64,000 nucleotides of DNA from NCBI RefSeq assembly GCF_003952185.1, contig NZ_RXFS01000008.1:372001-436000 (forward strand), in the 5' to 3' direction. Shown here piece by piece: positions 42,268 through 51,400 of the stretch. Numbering within the stretch: the first letter of the stretch is position 1; every line of letters starts with the position of its first letter. A program made the position numbers and the translations under genes. The DNA is from Variovorax sp. 679 (GTDB taxonomy: Bacteria > Pseudomonadota > Gammaproteobacteria > Burkholderiales > Burkholderiaceae_C). The notes beneath the pieces were generated by a model. That model saw only the letters and a list, made by a program, of their open reading frames with translations. It was not told where the DNA came from and searched no databases.

Positions 42268-44591
42268 GATTCGGCGTGCTCCGGCAGGATGCGCTTGGGC
42301 ATGACGGTGTCGGCCGTGTCCAGCGCGAATGGCGGTTCGCGGCGCGCCACGGGGGCGTAGCCGTAGTAGCCGTAGCTGTAGCTGCGGTTGTGGCGGCGGG
42401 AGGTGTCTACCGCGTTGAACACCACGCCGTGGAAGGCCGCGCCCACATGGGCCAGGCGCTTGCTGGCTTCCAGCAGTTCACCCATCTCGCTGTTGTCGGC
42501 GCGGGCCACCATCAGCAGGGTGCCCATGCTCGGCGCCATCGCGGCAGTCTCGGAGGCGAGCAGCGTGGGAGGCGCGTCGACCACCACCACGTCGTAGCGC
42601 GCCGAGAGCGTCGACAGCGCATGCGCGAAGGCGTCGCTGGTCATCAGGCCGGCCGGGTCCGGGTGCAGCGTGCCGGCGGACATCACGTCCAGGTAGGGCA
42701 GCACGTGGTGGTGAATGGCCTGCTCCAGCGGCACGCCGCCGGCGATGGCGTCGGACAGCCCGTCCTTGCGCTGCAGTCCGAATTCCTCGCTCAGGCTGCC
42801 GCGGCGCAGGTCGGCGTCGATCAGCAGCACGCGCTTGCCGGAGGCGGCCAGCAGCGTCGCGAAGTTCGACGACACGAAGGTCTTGCCCGCGCCGGCCGTG
42901 GCGCTGGAGATCAGCACGCGGTTGTTGGGCGCGCCCATCATCACGAACTTCAGCGCGGTGCGCAGCCGCCGCAGGCCCTCGAGCGCCGGGTCTTCCACGT
43001 GCAGCGCGGCCAGCACCTTGATGCCGGGCTTGCCGTCGCGCACGGCGCGGTCGAGCACGCGCTGCTGCGTGCTCAGCGGGATGGTGGTGTAGACGTTCAG
43101 CCCCGTGACGGCCTCGATGTGGTCGGGGCTGCCGATGGAGCGCTTGAGGTTCTTGCGCGCCAGCGCCGCCGCACCGCCGGCGAACAGGCCACCGGCCAGC
43201 GCCAGCGCGACCACGATCAGCGACTTCGGCCGCACCGGCTTCTCGGCCACCAGCGCCTGGTCGAGCACGCGCACGTTCGCCACCTTGCCTTCCTTGGCCA
43301 GCCGCATCTGCAGCGAGCTGTTCAGCAGCGTCGCGTAGAGCTCCGTGTTGACCTTGATGTCGCGCTGCATGCGCAATGCGTTCTGCTGCAGCATCGGCAT
43401 GCGGCGGATGCGTCCGTCGACCATGCCCAGCTCCCGCTTCAGCGAGGCGATCTGCGCGTCCAGCGTCTTCACCATCGGATGCTCGGCGGTGAAGCGGCCC
43501 ACCAGGTCCAGCCGCTTCTGCTTGGCTTCGAACAGCTTGGCCTGCAGGTCCACGTTCTGCGACAGCGCATTACGGGCCTCGTCGTCCAGGTTGACGGTGC
43601 CGTTCTGGTTGCGGTACTGGTTGTAGGCGTCCTCGGATTGCTCCAGCTGCTGCTTGAACTTGGGCAGCTCGGTGCCCAGGAAGGCCAGCGCGCGTTCGGC
43701 CTGCACCGTCTTCTGCTCGATGTTCTGCCGCACGTACAGGCCCGCGATCTCGTTGAGCACGGCCGCGAGCTGGTTGCGGTTGCCGGACTGGAGGCTGACG
43801 TCCATCACGCCCGACTGCTTGCCCCGCTCGACCACGCGCAGGTCCTTCTGCAGGCCCAGCAGCGTGAGCTGCTTCGAATTGCGCACCAGCTCGAAGGCGG
43901 CGCCGGGCCGGGCCTCGATCGAGCCCACCAGCAGGTGCAGCGCGCCGCCGGGCACGGTGGCGTCCAGCGGTGTGCCGACCTTGCCGTGCAGCGGAGACTC
44001 GATGCCCGGGTTGGTCAACACGTAGTTGCCGTCGGCCCCGGCGATCAGCGTGAACTTCTTGCCCTCGAGCGCAGGCGGCACGTCCATCCGTGCGACGGCG
44101 ATGTTCTCGGTGCCCGAGACGTAGTTGCCGTAGCCGAAGATGCCGGGCGAGGAGAGCTGGCTCGAATGCCGCGAGAGGAACTCGCCCACCACCGGGATGT
44201 AGCGCGGCTTCGCGTCGATGTAGAGCAGGGTGTTCTCCATCGCCTGGCCCAGCACCATGCGCGAGCGGAGGATCTCGGTCTCTCCGGCGGTCGGCGTCTT
44301 CACGCTGATGCCGCCGCCCCCGTTGGCGTCGCCGGGAAAGTTGCCGCCCGAGCGGTCCGGGTCTTCCACCTGGATCAGGATGTTGGCTTCGTACACGCGG
44401 GTGCCGAACAGCGCGTAGCCCACGCCCGCCAGCAGCGCCAGCGCGGCGATGCCGGCAATCAGCCAGCGGCTGTCGATCAGGATGTCGAGGTACTCGTGGA
44501 ACCGGGATTCCCGGGCCCATGCGGTGGTTTCCACCACAGTCACGGGAGCCGCCGCGGGGGCGGGAAGCGTAGGTTGCCAGCGCGCGTTCAT
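42264..44591 (-). CDS. wzc: Wzc-type polysaccharide co-polymerase and tyrosine autokinase
   Basis: A 775-residue inner-membrane protein. TM1 (about 40-60), a large periplasmic domain with coiled coils (about 280-440), TM2 (about 465-485, SLIVVALALAGGLFAGGAAALA), then a BY-kinase: Walker A SATAGAGKTFVSSN, Walker A' VLLIDADLRRGSLSE, Walker B VVVVDAPP. The C-terminus has the tyrosine cluster NRSYSYGYYGYAP that is autophosphorylated in this family. It controls polymer length and links polymerisation to export through Wza. No separate phosphatase gene (wzb) lies next to it. Confidence 0.95.
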   Translation of the reverse strand: MNARWQPTLPAPAAAPVTVVETTAWARESRFHEYLDILIDSRWLIAGIAALALLAGVGYALFGTRVYEANILIQVEDPDRSGGNFPGDANGGGGISVKTPTAGETEILRSRMVLGQAMENTLLYIDAKPRYIPVVGEFLSRHSSQLSSPGIFGYGNYVSGTENIAVARMDVPPALEGKKFTLIAGADGNYVLTNPGIESPLHGKVGTPLDATVPGGALHLLVGSIEARPGAAFELVRNSKQLTLLGLQKDLRVVERGKQSGVMDVSLQSGNRNQLAAVLNEIAGLYVRQNIEQKTVQAERALAFLGTELPKFKQQLEQSEDAYNQYRNQNGTVNLDDEARNALSQNVDLQAKLFEAKQKRLDLVGRFTAEHPMVKTLDAQIASLKRELGMVDGRIRRMPMLQQNALRMQRDIKVNTELYATLLNSSLQMRLAKEGKVANVRVLDQALVAEKPVRPKSLIVVALALAGGLFAGGAAALARKNLKRSIGSPDHIEAVTGLNVYTTIPLSTQQRVLDRAVRDGKPGIKVLAALHVEDPALEGLRRLRTALKFVMMGAPNNRVLISSATAGAGKTFVSSNFATLLAASGKRVLLIDADLRRGSLSEEFGLQRKDGLSDAIAGGVPLEQAIHHHVLPYLDVMSAGTLHPDPAGLMTSDAFAHALSTLSARYDVVVVDAPPTLLASETAAMAPSMGTLLMVARADNSEMGELLEASKRLAHVGAAFHGVVFNAVDTSRRHNRSYSYGYYGYAPVARREPPFALDTADTVMPKRILPEHAES

Positions 44592-44638
44592 GAGTGTCAC
44601 CTTTTGCTGTTGCTTTCCTGGTCCGGACGCGCGGTCGC

Positions 44639-45853
44639 CTAGCGGCGGGCGGTGTCGCGGGCGAGGTTGACGACCTGGGCGGCAGGCAGGATCAGGCTGA
44701 ACACGCGGCTCCAGCTCACCAGCGGCACGCGGTCGACGTACACCACGTCGCGCGGCTGCAGCTCGAAGCGGTCGGCCAGCGCGAGCGCCACCGGGTTCTT
44801 CGCGTTGAGGGCGAAGACCTGCTGCACGTCGAGGTTGTCGGGCGCGTTGCGCACCACGTAGATCTGGCCGGGATCGGAGGTGGCCAGGTCGGGCCCGCCC
44901 GCGTCGCCCAGCGCCTCGTTCAGGCTCAGCCGGCCGTTGTTGCGCATCTGCAGTGCGGACGGCGCCCGCACTTCGCCCATCACGTAGACCCGGCTGTCCT
45001 CGCGGGTGCCGACGTTCACCACGTCGCCGTTGCGCAGCGGGATGCTGTTGCCGTCGACGCCCAGCGACTGCAGCATCGGCAGGTTGATCTCGGTGGAGAC
45101 GCCGCCGCGCGTCAGCGTGATGCGCGCGCGGTCGCCGGCCTGGGTGAAGCTGCCGGCGCGGCTGATGGCCTCCGAGAGCGTCATCGGCACGTCGGTGAAG
45201 ATCTGCAGGCCCGGCGTGCGCACCTCGCCCTGCACGTAGGCGCGCTGGCTGCGGAACGACTGGATGCGCACCGTCACCTGCGGGTCCTTGATGAAGGCCT
45301 TGATGCGCCGCGCGATCAGCTCCGACGCGCCGCTCTCGGTCAGGCCCTGCACCTTGGCGCGCCCGATGTAGGGAAAGAAGATCTCGCCCTTGGCGTCGAC
45401 GATGAAGCCGGGCGCCACGGTCACGCCGGTCGGGTCGGACTGCTGCGCGATCACCGCGCCGGCGTTCGGCAGCAGTTCCGGATGGTCGTACACGATGATG
45501 CCGACCACGTCCCCCGGCCCGATGGTGTAGACCGGCGCCGCGGCGAAGAGGCGCTTGATGTTGTCCGGCGGGCTCTTCGGCTTCTGCGCGAGCTGCGCGC
45601 GGATCAGGTCGGGCGTGATCGTGATGATCTTTCCGCTGTCCGCGGAGGCCGTGCTGTCGCCCGTGTTCTTGCCGTAGCCCAGCGGCCCCACCGAGCCGAA
45701 GCCCGGCGCGCAACCCGTCAGCGCCACCAGCCCGATCGACAGCAGCAGCGCCAGGCCCAGCCATCGCAGGCGGGACTCGGCCTCCAAACGGGCCAGGACT
45801 GCTGCGAGAGGGCGCGTTCCGCTTGATTGCGTCGCTGGATCATGGCGTTGCAT
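44639..45853 (-). CDS. wza: Wza-type outer-membrane polysaccharide export lipoprotein
   Basis: A 404-residue lipoprotein. The leader (RWLGLALLLSIGLVALTGC) ends in a lipobox with Cys48. The export (PES) domain is YTIGPGDVVGIIVYDHPELL, then SLBB domains with RAYVQGEVRTPGLQIFTDVPMTLSEAISRAGSFT and SRVYVMGEVRAPSALQMRNNGRLSLNEALGDAGG. The start at 45853 is supported by AAGGAG eight bases upstream. A spacing of 47 bases to wzc. It forms the octameric channel through the outer membrane. Confidence 0.95.
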   Translation of the reverse strand: MQRHDPATQSSGTRPLAAVLARLEAESRLRWLGLALLLSIGLVALTGCAPGFGSVGPLGYGKNTGDSTASADSGKIITITPDLIRAQLAQKPKSPPDNIKRLFAAAPVYTIGPGDVVGIIVYDHPELLPNAGAVIAQQSDPTGVTVAPGFIVDAKGEIFFPYIGRAKVQGLTESGASELIARRIKAFIKDPQVTVRIQSFRSQRAYVQGEVRTPGLQIFTDVPMTLSEAISRAGSFTQAGDRARITLTRGGVSTEINLPMLQSLGVDGNSIPLRNGDVVNVGTREDSRVYVMGEVRAPSALQMRNNGRLSLNEALGDAGGPDLATSDPGQIYVVRNAPDNLDVQQVFALNAKNPVALALADRFELQPRDVVYVDRVPLVSWSRVFSLILPAAQVVNLARDTARR

Positions 45854-45897
45854 GGTGAGCTCCTTGACGGCTGGTTGAGTTCGGGTTGATGAATGGG

Positions 45898-45916
45898 GCG
45901 AGGCCGGATGCCTCGC
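45898..45916 (-). other. hairpin between the NRPS/hydrolase genes and wza
   Basis: GCGAGGC (45898-45904) and GCCTCGC (45910-45916) form a perfect 7-bp stem with a five-base loop, directly after the hydrolase 1 stop codon. No T-run follows on the coding strand, so full termination is doubtful. It may tune how much transcription passes from the NRPS part into the polysaccharide part. Confidence 0.45.
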
Positions 45917-45917
45917 T

Positions 45918-46845
<928 letters not shown>

Positions 46846-46853
<8 letters not shown>

Positions 46854-47670
46854 GGAGAGCCCCCTGGAGGCGGTTGAGTGCATCGGCCGGGACCATCGCG
46901 CTGTTGGGATAGGGGTCGGAGGTCCAGTCGAGCTGGTGGCTGAAGTACGCGAGGCGCACCGGCATGTGGCGCGACTGCTGGTCGGCGGCCCACTGCGCCG
47001 TGCGTTCGTCGTCGGGCCCGGCCAGCACCAGCGTGTCGTGCAGCGCGGTGAGCGGCAGCGACTCGGGCACCAGCGCCGCCAGCTGTGCGCGCAGCGCGGG
47101 CGAGAGCACGGTGCCGAGGGCTTCCTCGGGCATGGTCTCGGGCTCCTGCACGAGGCTGCGGCGCCAGGCCAGGTCGGGAATGCAGAAGGTGGTGTCGATG
47201 GCGACCACGTGCTGCTCGCGCAGCAGCCGCGCATAGCGGCGCCCGTCGATCACCGGCTCCCACAGCACCAGCCGCACCGGGTCGCAGCGCCCGCCGCGCG
47301 CGGCCAGCACGGCCACGGTGGCGCCGAGCCGCGCACCGATCCACACGATGGAGGCCGCGGGCGCGCGCCGCCGGAGTTCTTCGTGCGCCGAGCACAGGTC
47401 GCGGCGCCAGCCGTCGAGCTCGCCCTCGATCTCCTCGCCCGGCGAATCGCCCGAGCCGTAGAAGTCGAAGCGCAGCGTGGCGACGCCAGAGCGCGAGAGG
47501 CGTTCGGCCAGCACCTTGAAGAAGCGGTGCGTGCGCAGCCCCTCCTGCCCGAAGGGCGGGCACAGCAGCACGGCGGTGTCGTTTCCGCCACGGTCTTCCT
47601 CGGCGGGATGGAACACGCCGAAGACCTGGCGCGAGGCCGGCCCGAACATGATCGGTTCGAGGCGGGTCAT
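46846..47670 (-). CDS. alpha/beta hydrolase-fold protein, exosortase A system-associated hydrolase 2-like
   Basis: A 274-residue protein. The front part TAVLLCPPFGQEGLRTHRFFKVLAERLSRSGVATLRFDFYGSGDSPG follows the hydrolase pattern. At the nucleophile elbow it reads IVWIGARLGATVAVL, so the expected serine of GxSxG is replaced (GARLG). The same substitution is, as I recall, usual in the hydr2_PEP group (TIGR03101 type), so it is probably a family property, not a mutation. It overlaps hydrolase 1 and the phosphopantetheinyl transferase gene, so all three should be translated together. Confidence 0.78.
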
Positions 47671-48446
47671 GGAGCGATCTCCACGCTGCGCGCCCGGGCG
47701 CCAGCCTTCGGAGGGAGCGATGGGTCGCCCGTGTACCCGCCCGTGCCCGCTGCTCCCAGGCGGTTGGCGCGCGCCTCGGTCTGGCGCCATTCGGCGAGCG
47801 AGCCGACGCAATCCATCCGCGCGGGCGCCGGCCCGAGCACCAGCCACAGGATGCGGCCGGCCACGGACAGCTCGACGCTGCGGCGGTCGGGCTCCAGTCC
47901 CACTTCGAAGCTCTGCGACGACAGCAGCAGGCCCACGCCGACGGCCTTCAGGCAGGCTTCCTTGCGGGTCCAGCAGGTCAGGAAGGCGTGGTCGCGCTCA
48001 TGGGCGGGCAAGGCGGCCAGCGCTTCCTGCTCGCGCCGCGTGAAATGCTCGGCCGCGAGGATCGCCGCGTCCGGCACCGGTCGAAGCAGTTCGATGTCGG
48101 CGCCCAGCGGGCCGCGCCCGCCGATGGCGATCAGCGCCAGCCCCTGGCTGTGGCTCAGCGAGAACTGGGTGCGCGCGTGGCCCGTGAGGGAAGGCTTGCC
48201 GAAGGAACCCCTGGACATGTGCAGCTCGGCGTGATGCAGGCCGGTGTATTCGCTCAACGCCTGCCGCAGCGCGACATGCGAGGCCACGTAGCGCTGCCGG
48301 TCCAGCTCGAAGCGGAAGCCCTCGGCACGGGCGCGCTCCTCCTCGGAGAGAAGCTCTTCGGCCGGGAGGTCGGTGAAGCTGTCCAGGTCGACGTACCGGC
48401 AGACCGGTGCGTCGATGGAGAGCGCATAGGGGGAGTCGCCGGTCAT
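47667..48446 (-). CDS. Sfp-type 4'-phosphopantetheinyl transferase
   Basis: A 259-residue Sfp-family enzyme. It contains FGKPSL, FSLSHSQGLALIAIG, the Mg-binding GADIELLRP and the signature WTRKEACLKAVGVGL. These activate carrier proteins by adding phosphopantetheine to the serine of the PCP and ACP domains, and the two synthetases just upstream carry four such domains. The location makes a dedicated role likely. It is six bases from the NRPS stop. A C-terminal tail of about 40 residues is unlike the rest. Confidence 0.95.
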   Translation of the reverse strand: MTGDSPYALSIDAPVCRYVDLDSFTDLPAEELLSEEERARAEGFRFELDRQRYVASHVALRQALSEYTGLHHAELHMSRGSFGKPSLTGHARTQFSLSHSQGLALIAIGGRGPLGADIELLRPVPDAAILAAEHFTRREQEALAALPAHERDHAFLTCWTRKEACLKAVGVGLLLSSQSFEVGLEPDRRSVELSVAGRILWLVLGPAPARMDCVGSLAEWRQTEARANRLGAAGTGGYTGDPSLPPKAGARARSVEIAP

Positions 48447-48451
48447 GATGT

Positions 48452-51400
48452 TCACCCCTTGCGCAGCCAGCCGCCGAGGGCGCCGAGCAGTCCGCCGCGC
48501 GGAGCCTGTGCGGCAGTGCCGGCGGCCAGCTCCGCGAGATCCGAAGGCACGCCCTCGCTGGCACCGTGCGCCGACGAGGCGATCTGCCCGAGGTTCTCGA
48601 ACAGGTAACGGCGCGGCTCCACGCGGTGCCCCAGGGTCTGCGCCGCCTGCTGCACCGCGCGCAGCACGAGCAGCGAGTCGCCGCCGAGGTCGAAGAAGTT
48701 GTCGCTGGCGCGGATCTCGCTCAGGTCGATGCCGATCACGTCGGCCCAGATGCGAGCGAGCTGCGCCTGCTCGGGGTCGAGCTGGCTCTGCCTCGCCTTG
48801 CCTGCGCTGCCGTTGGGAGCGCCGTCCGCGGCGGCCTTGCCCGCATCGTTCGCCGCCAGCTTGCGCAGGTAGGCCGCGCTGGTGGAGGTTTCGGTGTCGG
48901 TGATCCGCTCGAGCGTGGCGCCCGGCTCGTCGGCCACGCGGCGCAGCACTTCGAGGTAGCGCTCGCGCAGCTGGGCGCCGGTCTCGCGCAGGTACACGTC
49001 GGCGTTGTAGATGAGCGCGCCTTCCAGGCCGTGCGGCTTGTCCATCAGCCACACGCCGATGTCGTCGGTGGCGCCGTGCTGCATCACGTGCATCTGGCGG
49101 GTCTGCAGGCTGCCGACGGAACGTGCGCGTTCGCGCGCGTCCTGGAAGGAGAACATCGACTGGTAGGGCCCCGAGGTCTTGATCTGCCCTGCATAGCCCG
49201 GCTCGGCCATCAGGCGCTCGAAGGGCACCTGCTGGTTGTTCATCATCGACAGCAGCTCCTGCTTCACGTAGCGCATGAAGGCGGGCAGGGTGAGCGCGCG
49301 GTCGACCGTGAGCGAGACCGGCAGCACGTTGTTGAAGAAGCCCATAACGTCTTCCGTCTCGGCCTGCTGCCGCCCGCGCACCGGATTGGCGATGACGATG
49401 GCGTCGTTGCCCGTCACCTGCGCCATGGTCAGCGCGTACACGCCGAAGGTGAGCATGCTGAGCGTCACGTCCATGTCGCGCGCGATCTCGCGCAGCCGCT
49501 GCGTGCTCTGCAGGTCGATGTGGATCCAGTGCGCGCCGCCCTGGCCGCTCTTGCCGGCGCGCCGGGGCATGTCGGTCACGGGCGGCCGCACGGCCTTCGC
49601 GCCTTCGAGGCGGCCGCGCCAGAACGCGAGCTGCTCCTCGCAGGCGGGCTCGGTCAGCCACTTCTCGAGCCACTGGGCGTAGTCGCCCTGGGTGGTCATG
49701 AGCGTGGGCAGGTTGTGCGGGCGGCCTCGTTCGGCGGCGTCGTAGAGCGCGGCCAGCTCGCGCTGCATCAGGTCGAAGGACCAGCCGTCCCAGATCAGAT
49801 GGTGCGGAACGAAGAGGAACACATGCTCGTTGTCGTCGAGCTGGAACAGCGTCGCGTGCATCATCGGCGCGGCGTGGATGTCGATCGGCCGGTCCGCCAG
49901 CTCCTGCATGCGCTCGGCCAGTTCGGCTTCGCGCTGGTCGGCGGGCAGGCTGCGCAGGTCCACCAGCGGCAGCGTGAATTCCGCGGACTCCGAAATCATC
50001 TGGACCGGCTTCCCGCTTTGCGGATCGATGTCGATGCGCGTGCGCAGCGAGGGCTGGCGGCGGATGATCTCGCGCCACACGTTCTCGAAGCGCGCGGCGT
50101 CGAGCTGACCCGTGAGCCGCTGCGCCGAGGGCGCGTTGTAGACCGAGCGACCCGGATGCAGCTGCTCCATGAAGCGGATGCGCTCCTGCGCGAGCGTGAG
50201 CGGCGCGGTGGTGCGGCCGATGCTGCGGCCGATCGGTGCCTGCAGCCCGACGCCCGCGCCCTGCAGCGCCTGGATGGCCGCGGCCAGCTTCCCGGCCGTG
50301 GGCGACTCGAACAGCGAGCGCAGCGGCAGCGTCACCTGGAACTCGCGGCTCAGCAGCGTGGTGAGTCGCGCGGCCAGCAGCGAATGGCCGCCCATGGTGA
50401 AGAAGTCGTCGTGCATGTCGAGGCCGGGCAGGCTCAGCACCTTCTCCATGAGCGCGAGCACCTTGCGCTCGTGCTCGTTGGCCGGGGCCGAACCGCGCCG
50501 CACGCCGTCGCGCGCCACCGCCTGCGGCGGCGGCAGCGAGACGCGGTCGACCTTGCCGTTGCCCAGCGTGGGCAGGGCGTCGAGCGTCACCACGTGCTGC
50601 GGCAGCATGAAGGCGGGCAGGTGCTTGCGCAGGTGCACCATCAGCGCGTCGAGGTCGAAGCCCGCGCCGGGCTTCAGCGCGAGGTAGGCCACCAGGCGCA
50701 CGTCGCCGGGGTTGTCCTCGCGCGCCACCACCACGCTGCGCGAGACACCGGCCACTTCGCAGCAGCGCACCTCGATCTCGCCGGGCTCGATGCGGTAGCC
50801 GCGAACCTTCACCTGGAAGTCGAGCCGCCCGAGGTGGTCGAGCAGCCCGTCGTTGCGCCAACGGCCCCGGTCGCCCGAGCGGTACATCTTCTTCGGGGTG
50901 CCGAAGATGCGCACGGTGACGAAGCGCTCGGCCGTCAGCTCGGGGCGGTCGAGATAGCCCAGCGAAACGCCTTCGCCCGCGATGCAGATTTCTCCGGGCA
51001 CGCCGATGGGGCAGGGCTGCAGATCGGCGTCGAGGATCCAGATTTCCGTGTTGTCGACGGGCCTGCCGATGGACACGCCGCGCGAGGCGATCTCATCCGG
51101 GCGCACGTGCCAGGCCGTGGAATACACGGTCGTCTCCGTCGGCCCGTAGCCGTTCCACAGGCCCTCCATGCGCTCGCACAGCGCCAGCGCCATGCTCGGG
51201 CGCAGCGCCTCGCCGCCGGTCCAGCCACGGAAGCCCGGGGCGCCGCCGGCCCACTGGGCGTCGAGCAGCAGCTGCCACATGCCGGGGGTGGCCTGCAGCA
51301 AGGTGATCTGTTCCTCGTCCAGCGCCTTGGACAGTCGGTTGCCGTCCATCGCGACCTCGCGCTTCACCATCACCAGCTCGGCGCCGGCAGCCAGCGGCAG

